DNA from: DASTDY01 sp035457345
GTDB lineage: Bacteria; Patescibacteriota; Saccharimonadia; Saccharimonadales; EFPC-124
DNA length: 64,000 bases
NCBI GenBank assembly: GCA_035457345.1
Contig: DATIBT010000033.1
Span: 1-64,000, forward strand
Direction: 5' to 3'
Shown here: positions 57,065-64,000 of the stretch, piece after piece
How positions within the stretch are numbered: position 1 is the first letter of the stretch
Layout: every line of letters begins with the position of its first letter
Notes under the pieces: model-generated
Told to the model about the DNA's origin: nothing
The model's database searches: none
The model's input: the letters and a program-made list of their open reading frames with translations, nothing else
Position numbers and translations under genes: made by a program

Positions 57065-58594
57065 TTATAATTCGCGCAGCACTTCTATGTGGGCGCCAAT
57101 TGAGTTGAGCCGCGCGGCCAGGTCCTCGTAGCCACGGTTAATAGAGTAGACATTACGCAGTACCGAAACGCCATCGGCGGCAAGCATGCCGATCAAAATA
57201 AGCACAGCAGGCCGCAAGGCAGGCGGACAAATGACTTCGGCGGCTCGCCAGTGCGTCGGCCCGTTAACGTAGGCACGGTGCACGTCGGCAAGCGTAATTT
57301 CAGCATTGAGTTTGTTTAGTTCCGTGTAATAGATGGCGCGGTTTTCGTATGTCCAGTCATGAATAAGCATTTTACCCCGTGCGTTTGCGGCAATTGGCAC
57401 AAAGTAAGGCAGGTTGTCCATGTTCATACCTGGATCGTCGTGGGCTTCAAGCTTGTCTTCAAGCGCAATCAGGTGCGATGCGTCGAGGCACTGGATATCC
57501 ACGAGTGCCGTGTGACCGTTTTTGGCTTTGTACTCGTCGCTAACTTTAAACTTGAAGTTCATCTTTTCGAGCTTAAGCAGCTCAAGGTCGAGGTAGTCAA
57601 TCGGTACACGGCGAATAGTGATAGGTGAGTTAGTGGTGGCCGCGATGCTTAAGAAGGTCATGGCTTCGATTGGGTCTTCGCTGGGCCAATATTCAACATC
57701 TTCATTTATAGTCTTTTTGCCGTGGATGCGGAGGGTGTGCGTGCCAATGCCTTCTACCTTGACCCCAAGCTTGGTTAAGAAGTGACAGACGTCGACAACC
57801 ATATAGTTACTGGCAGCGCGGCGGATTTCAACGACACCGTTGATACGGGCTGCGGCCATAATAGCGTTTTCGGTTGGGGTGTTACCACTTTCGTACATCA
57901 CAACTTTGCCTGGGTTGCGTGGCTTGCTTGTACAGTTGTACCAGCCGGTCGTGGTAGTAACTTTGAGGCCCATTTCTTCAAGGGCAAACAGGTGAGGGCG
58001 GATGGTGCGCTCGCCCAACTTGCAGCCACCAGCGAACGGAATTTTAAATTCAGGAAGCAAGTGCATGAGCGGACCCATGTACATAAGGACACTGCGGGTT
58101 TTGCGGCCCGCTTCGACGTCGATATTTTTCATCTGCAGCTTGGCCGGCGGCTTGATCTCCAGGTCGCCAAGGTCATTCAGCCAGCGCACTTTTACGCCAA
58201 TGCTGATGAGTACCTCGATAAGGCGGTTGACCTCTTCAATCTTTGGCATCCGGCGTAGGGTTGTTGTGCCCTTGTTGAGTAACGAGGCGCACAAAAGACC
58301 AACGGCGGCGTTTTTGCTTGTACGCACAGTAATCTCACCTTTGAGCTTATGGCCGCCTTCGATACGGAAGTTCAGCGTGCCAGGACGGTTAAGCGATACA
58401 ATCTCGCTGTTAAGCGCGTCGCTAATACGGGCCAACATTTCCATGCTCAGGTTCTGGCCTCCGTTCTCGATGCGGTTTACCGCGCTTTGGCTCGTCTTAA
58501 GCGCCTTAGCGAATTCGGCCTGGGTAAGGCCGCGGTCGAGTCGGGTTTGTTGAATTAACTTACCAATCTTTTGCTTGTAGTGCAGATCTGTCAT
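57065..58594 (-). CDS. murA: UDP-GlcNAc enolpyruvyl transferase MurA with N-terminal XRE helix-turn-helix
   Basis: 509 residues. Residues about 8-62 form an XRE-type HTH (LTQAEFAKALKTSQSAVNRI); residues about 70-509 are a full MurA with RTSKNAAVGLLCASLL and the loop GGCKLGERTIRPH holding the catalytic Cys. MurA makes the first committed peptidoglycan precursor. Ordinary MurA has about 420 residues and no HTH. The ATG is 6 nt after TATAAT (58606-58601), and a perfect inverted repeat covers that box, suggesting the protein represses its own gene in response to substrate or demand. Confidence 0.92.
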   Translation of the reverse strand: MTDLHYKQKIGKLIQQTRLDRGLTQAEFAKALKTSQSAVNRIENGGQNLSMEMLARISDALNSEIVSLNRPGTLNFRIEGGHKLKGEITVRTSKNAAVGLLCASLLNKGTTTLRRMPKIEEVNRLIEVLISIGVKVRWLNDLGDLEIKPPAKLQMKNIDVEAGRKTRSVLMYMGPLMHLLPEFKIPFAGGCKLGERTIRPHLFALEEMGLKVTTTTGWYNCTSKPRNPGKVVMYESGNTPTENAIMAAARINGVVEIRRAASNYMVVDVCHFLTKLGVKVEGIGTHTLRIHGKKTINEDVEYWPSEDPIEAMTFLSIAATTNSPITIRRVPIDYLDLELLKLEKMNFKFKVSDEYKAKNGHTALVDIQCLDASHLIALEDKLEAHDDPGMNMDNLPYFVPIAANARGKMLIHDWTYENRAIYYTELNKLNAEITLADVHRAYVNGPTHWRAAEVICPPALRPAVLILIGMLAADGVSVLRNVYSINRGYEDLAARLNSIGAHIEVLREL

Positions 58595-58600
58595 GACAAA

Positions 58601-58621
58601 ATTATATCATTTTTGATATAA
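58601..58621 (-). promoter_or_regulatory. murA -10 box overlapped by an inverted repeat (candidate HTH-MurA operator)
   Basis: TATAAT (minus strand, 58606-58601) lies 6 nt from the murA ATG. TTATATCA (58602-58609) and TGATATAA (58614-58621) form 8-bp arms with a 4-nt spacer across the box, the size expected for an XRE dimer. Confidence 0.55.
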
Positions 58622-58668
58622 ATGGGAATACTTTTACAGAGAAAAGTAGTCACCGACCATAACATGGG

Positions 58669-58968
58669 TTAGTGCTGTGCGGCAAGCGCCGTTGCAACAA
58701 CGTGCGAACACATCCTACTACCGCCAGAAGTACTGCCGGTAGACCCGCAGGTGCACTGCCAGCTCAGCCCGAAAGCGCTGCTGGCCAGAACGGTGTTGTA
58801 CGTTTGTTGTAGGGTAGGATCGGCGATCTGTCCATCGATGCGCGCATCTTCTATATGCGTTGCCCGTGCCTGATTTTGGCTGAAGTATTCTTGCCCCTGT
58901 TGCATGTCCTGCGTTGACGCGTGGGTGCGCAGTGTGTTGTTGTCAATGAGCGTTCTCGCTGGTTGCAT
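58669..58968 (-). CDS. Small SWIM zinc-finger protein
   Basis: 99 residues. The C-terminal motif WQCTCGSTGSTSGGSRMCSH is a SWIM-type CxC...CxH zinc site; the N-terminal half is polar and Gln/Asn-rich with EYFSQNQARATHI. SWIM domains bind DNA or proteins. Stand-alone small forms of unknown function occur in many bacteria. It lies between murA and glyA with no operon partner. Confidence 0.7.
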   Translation of the reverse strand: MQPARTLIDNNTLRTHASTQDMQQGQEYFSQNQARATHIEDARIDGQIADPTLQQTYNTVLASSAFGLSWQCTCGSTGSTSGGSRMCSHVVATALAAQH

Positions 58969-59065
58969 ACTTCGTGTACCATTCTCCTGTTACTTGCTAC
59001 AATGGAATTATGATCTAGTATTGCAAACCCAGCTGTGAAAAATCTTAATCTCGAGGACAGTTGTT

Positions 59066-60325
59066 ATGCATGATAAAGAAATTGAAACGTTAATTCAGGC
59101 CGAAATCGCCCGCCAGACAAACGGCCTGGAGATGATCCCAAGCGAAAACCACACGTCTGGCGATGTGCTCAAAGCCCTAGGGTCTCGTTTAACCGATAAA
59201 TACTCCGAAGGCTACCCCGGCAAGCGCTACTACGGCGGCTGTGAAGTTGTTGACCAGGTAGAGAACTTGGCTCGCGACCGTGCCAAGGCGTTATTCGGCG
59301 TGAACCATGTGAATGTGCAGGCATATAGTGGTAGCCCGGCAAATATGGCGGTGTACTACGCATTGTGCGATCCGGGCGACACAGTCATGGGCCTTCAATT
59401 GTACTTCGGCGGTCACATGACGCACGGGCTCAAAGTGAACTTTAGCGGCAAGTGGTTTAACAGCGTACAATACCAAACAGGCAAAGATGGCTACCTAGAT
59501 TACAATGCCATTGCGGACCTTGCCGCTCAGCACAAGCCCAAGCTTATTGTTGTGGGCGCTACTGCTTACCCGCGCATTTTTGACTGGAAGCGGTTGCGAG
59601 ACATTGCCGACACGTGCGGCGCCTATTTGCTTGCGGATATCTCGCATATTGCCGGGTTGGTGGTGGCTGGTGAGCATCCATCGCCAGTGGGAATTGCAGA
59701 TGTCGTTACTACGACGACGCATAAGACTCTTCGGGGTCCACGCGGCGCGCTTATTATGTGCAACGGTAATCCGTCTAATCCGCTCAAAGCAGTGGATCGT
59801 AGCCGCGAGAATTTACCCACGCTTATTGACCGGGCAATCATTCCCGGTTTGCAAGGCGGCCCGCATAACCACCAGACGGCAGCCATTGCTGTTGCACTGC
59901 ATGAAGCGGCGCAACCTTCCTTTACGGAGTACGGACGCCAAATAGTAAAAAATGCCAAACGATTGGCAGAAAATCTTTCTAGCCGGGGCTACGAGTTAGT
60001 GACCGGCGGCACCGACAACCATCTGCTCCTCGTTGATTTAACGAACAAAGGGGTGACTGGCGCCGAGGTCGAGTCGGCACTCGGCAAGGCTGGTATTACG
60101 GTGAATAAAAATACGGTGCCATTTGACCCACGCCCGCCGTTCAGCCCAAGTGGGATCAGGCTAGGCACGCCGGCACTTACGACCCGCGGCCTAAAAGAGG
60201 CTGAGATGGATAAGGTTGCTGAATGGATTGATACTGCTGTAGCCGCCAGAGGTGACGATACCAAGCTATCTACCATTCACAAAGAAATAACAGAATTCAC
60301 AAAAGCGTTTCCGTTGCCAAACTAG
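59066..60325 (+). CDS. glyA: Serine hydroxymethyltransferase
   Basis: 419 residues, family length. GlyA interconverts serine and glycine with tetrahydrofolate, supplying one-carbon units. PLP lysine in VTTTTHKTLRGPRGALI, N-terminal EMIPSENHTS and the SGSPANMAVYYAL motif are all present. The ATG has GAGGAC upstream. TACAAT near 59000 is a likely -10, leaving a leader of about 60 nt. Confidence 0.97.
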   Translation: MHDKEIETLIQAEIARQTNGLEMIPSENHTSGDVLKALGSRLTDKYSEGYPGKRYYGGCEVVDQVENLARDRAKALFGVNHVNVQAYSGSPANMAVYYALCDPGDTVMGLQLYFGGHMTHGLKVNFSGKWFNSVQYQTGKDGYLDYNAIADLAAQHKPKLIVVGATAYPRIFDWKRLRDIADTCGAYLLADISHIAGLVVAGEHPSPVGIADVVTTTTHKTLRGPRGALIMCNGNPSNPLKAVDRSRENLPTLIDRAIIPGLQGGPHNHQTAAIAVALHEAAQPSFTEYGRQIVKNAKRLAENLSSRGYELVTGGTDNHLLLVDLTNKGVTGAEVESALGKAGITVNKNTVPFDPRPPFSPSGIRLGTPALTTRGLKEAEMDKVAEWIDTAVAARGDDTKLSTIHKEITEFTKAFPLPN

Positions 60326-60331
60326 AAGCGG

Positions 60332-60368
60332 GGCCCGCGATCTCTTATTGTGTTCGAGACCGCGGGCC
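60332..60368. terminator. GC-rich hairpin between glyA and the 60420 gene
   Basis: GGCCCGCG-TCTC pairs with GAGA-CGCGGGCC between convergent genes, 7 nt after the glyA stop; it can serve either side. Confidence 0.6.
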
Positions 60369-60419
60369 GAGCCCTACGACTGGGCGGATGGGCCACTTGT
60401 TTGGCGCCGCCCGGTAGCG

Positions 60420-61019
60420 TCAGCCACCCGAGTTGCTTCGACCGGCGCCGATGAGGACGTTTTCACCCGTGACGGACGAGGCGTCTGGCGCGGGCGGTTC
60501 GGCCGTCAGCGCCTTGGCACTGGTGATGCCGCGTGCGGCCTCGACACTGGAGCGCAGGACGTACCGGAACGCGAGGTGTCGGCCGATACCGAAGCGTGGC
60601 TTCACGTACCTGAGCAGTGTGTCGGCCAGCTCGGGCTCACCCATGAAGATGAGCGCCAGTCGCTCTGGCGTGGCATATAGCTGCACGTGACCACGGTCCG
60701 ACGGACTCCATGAGCCCGGCGTTTGGGTGAGGACGTTGGTCAGGCGGCTGACGAGCGCACCCTCGTCTTGGCCGATGGCAGCCTTGATCGCGCGGTTGTC
60801 GGTGCCGCCGTACGTGATCTTCATGCCCATGCCGCGGGCGGTCAGGAGCAGGTCACGCACGACAGCCTGCATGCTGGTGACTTCGCTTCGCAGGTGCATC
60901 ACCAGAGGTTCCTGGCTAGACCGGCGGATCTTGCTGATCGCGTTCCCCGCAGCCCACACCGGCAGGGTGGAGGCAAGCAGGATGGCGACCGGATTGTAAA
61001 GCAGATCTTGCGGGGACAT
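60420..61019 (-). CDS. GC-rich single gene: membrane-tethered protein of unknown function
   Basis: 199 residues from the ATG preceded by GAAAGGCT. A weakly hydrophobic N-terminal segment (about 8-28) is followed by a globular domain containing ARGMGMKITYGGTDNRAIKA and YATPERLALIFMGEPELAD, and an Ala/Pro/Ser-rich tail. No family recognised. It has a near-consensus promoter (61108-61136) with a leader of about 85 nt and a terminal hairpin. It neighbours another GC-rich single gene, also membrane-anchored. Confidence 0.6.
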   Translation of the reverse strand: MSPQDLLYNPVAILLASTLPVWAAGNAISKIRRSSQEPLVMHLRSEVTSMQAVVRDLLLTARGMGMKITYGGTDNRAIKAAIGQDEGALVSRLTNVLTQTPGSWSPSDRGHVQLYATPERLALIFMGEPELADTLLRYVKPRFGIGRHLAFRYVLRSSVEAARGITSAKALTAEPPAPDASSVTGENVLIGAGRSNSGG

Positions 61020-61107
61020 AGCAGCCTTTCGGCCATAGCTCGCGAGGGGCCAACTATTGGCATCGCACGCCACCAATGGCTTCAGTAGCGATCGTAGAGC
61101 TTTTGTT

Positions 61108-61136
61108 GTTATAGTCTTTTTTAGTTTTAGTGTCAA
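61108..61136 (-). promoter_or_regulatory. Consensus-type promoter of the 60420 gene
   Basis: On the minus strand TTGACA (61136-61131), exactly 17 bp, then TATAAC (61113-61108). The best -35/-10 pair in the window, in contrast to the weak or absent -35 of the leaderless genes. Confidence 0.7.
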
Positions 61137-61161
61137 GATAAAACGCGAGAGAGTTAGGAAT

Positions 61162-61182
61162 GCCCGCGGCTAGGCCGCGGGC
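61162..61182 (-). terminator. GC-rich hairpin, distal, after the 61241 gene
   Basis: GCCCGCGGC and GCCGCGGGC arms with loop TAG; second of two hairpins downstream of 61241. Confidence 0.55.
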
Positions 61183-61212
61183 TTCCCTACGCTGTTGCAC
61201 ATGCACTGTTAG

Positions 61213-61237
61213 CGTGGCCCCGGGGTGGTGGGCCACG
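61213..61237 (-). terminator. GC-rich hairpin directly after the 61241 gene
   Basis: CGTGGCCC and GGGCCACG arms with a 9-nt loop, 3 nt beyond the stop codon. Confidence 0.55.
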
Positions 61238-61240
61238 GTG

Positions 61241-62002
61241 TTACTCGGAACGAGGGGGGCCGGTGTCGGGGCTGTTTGCCCTATTGTTGTTACCGATGGT
61301 TGGCTGTTCACCAGTGCTTCCGGTGTGATTTGCCAGTGCCTCCTGAAAGAACCCGAGGCCTTGGGTGTTCTCCACGAGGGTTGCCAGAGGGCCTTCTGGC
61401 GGTACTGCCACCTCTTCGGTAGGCGGTACTGGCGGTGCCGAGATGGGAACAGAGAGGAGAACATCTCCGTCCGAAGTGACTGGGGTGGCCGTACGCGGCT
61501 CTCTCGTAGGAACGGGGTTCGGCCTGGCGAACCGTTCGCGGCCCGTCACGGCTTCGGGGTCCGGGGTGGTCGGCGACGGTGCAACCGGCATGGGAAGCTG
61601 GTCACCCGAGGGGCTGATCCCGCTTTCCAGCAGGCGCGTTCTGCTGAGATCCCTCCCCAGATGAGGGAACTGGCTGTAGACGAACTCAAGCGCGGTTCGT
61701 ACAGCAACTGCCACGTCCTCTCTGCGCCGTTCCGCTGCGGCCGCCAGATCTTCGTCGCGTTGGAGCAAGAGATCCTTATATGTGTCCTCCGCGGCTTTTC
61801 GTAACTTCTCGTGGTCGGCCCGGACGGTGTGGTACCCGGCCATCGCTCCTTCGATCTGGTTGGCTAGGGTCACAATGTCTTCGTCGATCTCACGTACTCG
61901 CCGCCCCGTCTCCCAGGCAATGACTGCCCGGACGAGGCTTGTGACGATCAGGATGGCAATGCCAATCAGCGTGAGCCATTGGAAGGTAGAAAAGGTAGAG
62001 AT
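61241..62002 (-). CDS. GC-rich single gene: membrane-anchored coiled-coil protein, start codon uncertain (AUC?)
   Basis: At least 210 residues from the GTG at 61873, but the frame continues upstream with a convincing membrane helix (WLTLIGIAILIVTSLVRAVI) and coiled coil (RRVREIDEDIVTLANQIEGA) that belong to the protein. No ATG, GTG or TTG occurs in frame up to the promoter. The Shine-Dalgarno run GGAAGAGGAG is spaced correctly only for ATC at 62002-62000, which would give 253 residues. Order: helix (about 8-30), coiled coil (about 35-110), Pro/Thr-rich tail. TTGACC-17-TAAAAT lies upstream. Family unknown. Confidence 0.55.
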   Translation of the reverse strand: MSTFSTFQWLTLIGIAILIVTSLVRAVIAWETGRRVREIDEDIVTLANQIEGAMAGYHTVRADHEKLRKAAEDTYKDLLLQRDEDLAAAAERRREDVAVAVRTALEFVYSQFPHLGRDLSRTRLLESGISPSGDQLPMPVAPSPTTPDPEAVTGRERFARPNPVPTREPRTATPVTSDGDVLLSVPISAPPVPPTEEVAVPPEGPLATLVENTQGLGFFQEALANHTGSTGEQPTIGNNNRANSPDTGPPRSE

Positions 62003-62123
62003 GACGGACTCCTCTTCCTTGTAGTGTGCATGCTCTAAACGGCTAAGCCGTCCGCGCTTCTGAGCGCCTTGCGTAGAGCGACCGTATTTTATACTTATTA
62101 GATGTGATGGTCAAGCCTTTGGG

Positions 62124-63149
62124 CTATAGCACTTGTGGTTCGCGTGCCAGCTGAATGCCGAACTTTTGTTGTACTGCGTCGATAATTTTTTGCTCGAACT
62201 TTAGTGCATCGGCCGTACTTTTTGCATGCTCATTCACTAAAACCAGTGCTTGGGCAGGCCAGGTTGCCATGCCTGTTTCTGTATCGTGTGCGGCTTTAAA
62301 CCCTGCTTCTTGTACTAGCCAGGCAGCGGGAATTTTGTATGCGCCATCACCGACTGGCCAATAGGTGAGGTCGGGGTAGGCTGCTTGCAGTGCCTCAAGT
62401 TGCGGCTGGGAAATGATGGGGTTTGCAAAAAAAGAGCCATTGTTTGCAATCTTTTTAGGGTCTGGCAGCTTGGCGGTGCGCACGGCAATCACTGCTTCTC
62501 GGAGGGTGCGCGGGGTGAATTCAGTTATGTGATGCTCATCTAAATAGCGCTGTAGCGGAGGGTAGAACGGCGGCTGCGGATTCCCTTTTTCAAGGTCGAG
62601 TACAATAGAAGTGATAAAAAATCTTCCGTGGTCATTCGTTTTAAACCGGCTGCTGCGGTAGGTGAGTTCGCATTCTTCTTTTGGAATGGTAACCATACGG
62701 TTAGATTGGGCGTCGTAAGCATGCACCTCAACCAACGTGTTTGCAATCTCTTGGGAGTAGGCGCCCACGTTTTGCACCGGCGTTGCACCGGCCGTGCCTG
62801 GTATGAGGCTGAGATTTTCGATGCCGGATAGTCCGTGTTCGGCAGTTCGGGCTACAATATCGTCCCATATCTCGCCGGCACCAATTGTTAGACGGTAGTG
62901 CGTGTCGTTAAGTTGCTCTTCGCGGTAGCCTTTTATTTCATTCACGAGCACCAGGCCCGGAAAGCCCGCATCATTCCATAAAATGTTGCTGCCGCCGCCA
63001 ATCATGACCACGGGGAGTTTTTTGCCCTGGGCCCAGGCAATAGCTTCTTTCAGTTCATCTTCTGTGTGTATGTGAGCAAGGTAGGCTGCATTGCCGCCCA
63101 GCCGCATGGTAGAGTAGGCTTTTAGCGAAACATCTGATTGAATCTGCAT
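62124..63149 (-). CDS. murB: UDP-N-acetylenolpyruvoylglucosamine reductase MurB
   Basis: 341 residues of the type I (E. coli-like) MurB: FAD-binding motif VMIGGGSNILW, the type I Tyr-loop LTYRSSRFK, and the catalytic Ser in NNGSFFANPI. It reduces the MurA product to UDP-MurNAc. ATG lies 8 nt from TATAAT (63163-63158), leaderless spacing. The gene is apart from murA, with four genes between. Confidence 0.96.
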   Translation of the reverse strand: MQIQSDVSLKAYSTMRLGGNAAYLAHIHTEDELKEAIAWAQGKKLPVVMIGGGSNILWNDAGFPGLVLVNEIKGYREEQLNDTHYRLTIGAGEIWDDIVARTAEHGLSGIENLSLIPGTAGATPVQNVGAYSQEIANTLVEVHAYDAQSNRMVTIPKEECELTYRSSRFKTNDHGRFFITSIVLDLEKGNPQPPFYPPLQRYLDEHHITEFTPRTLREAVIAVRTAKLPDPKKIANNGSFFANPIISQPQLEALQAAYPDLTYWPVGDGAYKIPAAWLVQEAGFKAAHDTETGMATWPAQALVLVNEHAKSTADALKFEQKIIDAVQQKFGIQLAREPQVL

Positions 63150-63157
63150 AATTACCC

Positions 63158-63165
63158 ATTATACT
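63158..63165. promoter_or_regulatory. Overlapping divergent -10 boxes of murB and tRNA-Arg(CCG)
   Basis: TATAAT for murB (minus, 63163-63158) and TATACT for tRNA-Arg (plus, 63160-63165) share four base pairs, so the two promoters cannot easily be open at once. Confidence 0.5.
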
Positions 63166-63176
63166 GTACTAAGTAT

Positions 63177-63252
63177 GCGCCCGTAGCTCAGGGGATAGAG
63201 CGTTGGTTTCCGGTACCAAAAGTCGTAGGTTCGAATCCTACCGGGCGTACCA
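63177..63252 (+). tRNA. tRNA-Arg (anticodon CCG)
   Basis: Acceptor GCGCCCG/CGGGCGT (one G-T pair), D-arm AGCTCAGGGGATAGAGC, anticodon stem TTGGT/ACCAA, loop TTCCGGT (CCG), T-arm AGGTTCGAATCCT and encoded CCA. A protein gene starts 10 nt after the CCA, so they are probably cotranscribed. Confidence 0.94.
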
Positions 63253-63262
63253 GAACGGAATT

Positions 63263-63562
63263 ATGGAAAGATTATTTACTTACGGAACATTGCAAGACCC
63301 GGAGGTTCAGAAGCAGGTTTTTGGACGTGTTGCCGATATGCATAGTGATGCGCTCAAGGGATATCGCAAAAGCGTCATCAAGCTTAAGGGAAAGGTCTAT
63401 CCAATCGCCGTATACGACGCTAGCTCCCTAATAGAGGGTATGACCTTAGAAGCTACCCAAGAAGAGATCCTCATGATGGATAAATACGAAACATCGGCCT
63501 ACAAAAGGATTGAGGTCACCCTTGCGAGCGGCCAACGCGCATGGGTGTATTGTCGACCATGA
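63263..63562 (+). CDS. Gamma-glutamylcyclotransferase-like (AIG2/GGCT) protein
   Basis: 99 residues from the ATG just behind the tRNA; a longer frame would run through the tRNA. The N-terminal LFTYGTLQDPEVQ is the family substrate loop, the acidic residue lies in LIEGMTLEAT and the end MDKYETSAYKRIEVTL is typical. Members cyclise gamma-glutamyl amines or amino acids to 5-oxoproline; substrate unknown here. Confidence 0.85.
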   Translation: MERLFTYGTLQDPEVQKQVFGRVADMHSDALKGYRKSVIKLKGKVYPIAVYDASSLIEGMTLEATQEEILMMDKYETSAYKRIEVTLASGQRAWVYCRP

Positions 63563-63615
63563 ATGGTATAAATAGGGTATTATTTAATTAGAACCATAAA
63601 CGGAATAATTAAGGG

Positions 63616-64000
63616 ATGGGCCGACTTCCAATACCTGGATCTGATAGCGGTACTTGGGGCTCCATACTCAATACTTTTTTAAGTGTCGAGCATGCCGCAG
63701 ACGGAAGCTTGAAGATCCGCAGTGACGGCACGCTAACTGCCGCCCAGAATGCTGTCCAAAAAGGCACGCTTATTCTGAACGCCGCTGATTACGGGGCGGT
63801 TGCCGATAACGCCACCGATGCACGTACGGCAATTCAAAACGCCATCGATGCTGCAAGTGCTGCCGGGGGCGGCGCGGTATATATTCCAGCGGGAACGTAC
63901 CGTGTTGCATCTGCTCTGACTATCAAAAGCCGGGTCATTATTGTAGGGGCTGGCAAGGGTGCGACTATCCTAAACGCTCCTTCGAATGCCTTGTTTAACT
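63616..64000 (+). CDS. Pectate-lyase-fold (tailspike-like) protein, 3' end outside the window
   Basis: The open frame runs from an ATG with AAGGG upstream to the window edge (128 residues visible). After an N-terminal segment LPIPGSDSGTWGSILNTFLS comes the start of a right-handed beta helix of the pectate lyase 3 type: ADYGAVADNATDARTAIQNA then AGGGAVYIPAGTYRV and VIIVGAGKGATIL. Such proteins are phage tail spikes or secreted polysaccharide-binding proteins. No signal peptide is seen, which slightly favours a phage-type or non-classical protein. Confidence 0.75.
   Translation, partial: MGRLPIPGSDSGTWGSILNTFLSVEHAADGSLKIRSDGTLTAAQNAVQKGTLILNAADYGAVADNATDARTAIQNAIDAASAAGGGAVYIPAGTYRVASALTIKSRVIIVGAGKGATILNAPSNALFN

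Noticed and set aside
58969..59065. Glycine or tetrahydrofolate riboswitch in front of glyA
   Set aside because: The leader is only about 60 nt and shows no stable multi-helix structure or conserved core that I can recognise.
1..64000. CRISPR arrays, insertion sequences or integrases
   Set aside because: No regularly spaced direct repeats, transposase or recombinase motifs were found on either strand.
1..64000. UGA recoded to glycine, as in some CPR lineages
   Set aside because: Many genes (ruvA, pilC2, kinases, unknown proteins) end at TGA in good contexts and no conserved domain contains an internal TGA, so the standard bacterial code applies.

Overview
The window reads as a chromosome segment of a Candidatus Saccharibacteria (TM7, Patescibacteria/CPR) relative. 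The evidence is the compact gene packing, standard code with TGA used as stop, two type IV pilus (T4P) clusters with no retraction ATPase PilT, the ruvC-ruvA-atl-ruvB and recA-recX clusters, RNase Y near YmdB, a MurA carrying an N-terminal helix-turn-helix, and many genes whose ATG sits 6-9 nt after a TATAAT-like box (apparently leaderless mRNAs). The placement is inference from gene content; no 16S rRNA or ribosomal protein gene lies in the window.

Layout. 1-2.5 kb: Holliday-junction repair genes with an alkyltransferase-like protein between ruvA and ruvB. 2.5-5.8 kb (-): a secreted multidomain GH5-type glycoside hydrolase, a cupredoxin-like lipoprotein-sized protein and a small membrane protein. 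5.9-11.6 kb: membrane proteins, an orphan pilin, recA-recX, a PRC-barrel protein and a lamin-tail-domain surface protein. 11.6-21.6 kb (-): T4P cluster 1 (PilB, PilC, major pilin, minor pilins, PilX-like, PilM, PilN, PilO). 21.7-28.4 kb: tsaE-tsaB, a cupin, an FtsH-like protease, RNase Y, a phosphatase and YmdB. 28.4-31.7 kb: tRNA-Pro genes, an orphan pilin, a split PEP-synthase-like pair and a DUF4430-like protein. 32.0-32.6 kb: a very GC-rich actinobacterial-looking gene. 32.7-38.6 kb: a sensory island (two histidine kinases, two paralogous 7TM proteins, two receiver-only regulators) leading directly into T4P cluster 2 (38.7-46.4 kb), which includes a pilin-like protein carrying LVIVD-type propeller repeats. 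46.5-52.7 kb: an AsnB-CofE-like fusion, small membrane proteins, a membrane-anchored ClpC-like unfoldase and a VIT-type transporter. 52.8-63.6 kb: tRNA-Gly, -His and -Arg genes, two alpha-CTD-like paralogues, a sortase, a ROK-like protein, HTH-MurA, a SWIM protein, glyA, two unknown proteins, murB and a gamma-glutamylcyclotransferase-like protein. The window ends inside a pectate-lyase-fold protein.

Two styles of transcription unit are mixed. Most genes are of moderate GC, often leaderless, overlapping in operons, with rare T-rich terminators. A second set (FtsH-like 23010, 32004, 52826, 54015, 54770, 56162, 60420, 61241) consists of single genes that by eye are clearly more GC-rich; they have Shine-Dalgarno leaders, mostly recognisable -35/17 bp/-10 promoters, and each is closed by a strong GC-rich hairpin without a T-run. 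They are scattered singly between native operons and look like acquired or specially expressed cassettes. This dichotomy is the most unusual large-scale pattern here.

The genes suggest a small epibiont-type cell. T4P plus a dedicated sensor island would serve attachment and twitching. Sortase, GH5, lamin-tail and propeller proteins would act at the surface. Peptidoglycan synthesis is represented by MurA and MurB, and there is a full recombination-repair kit.
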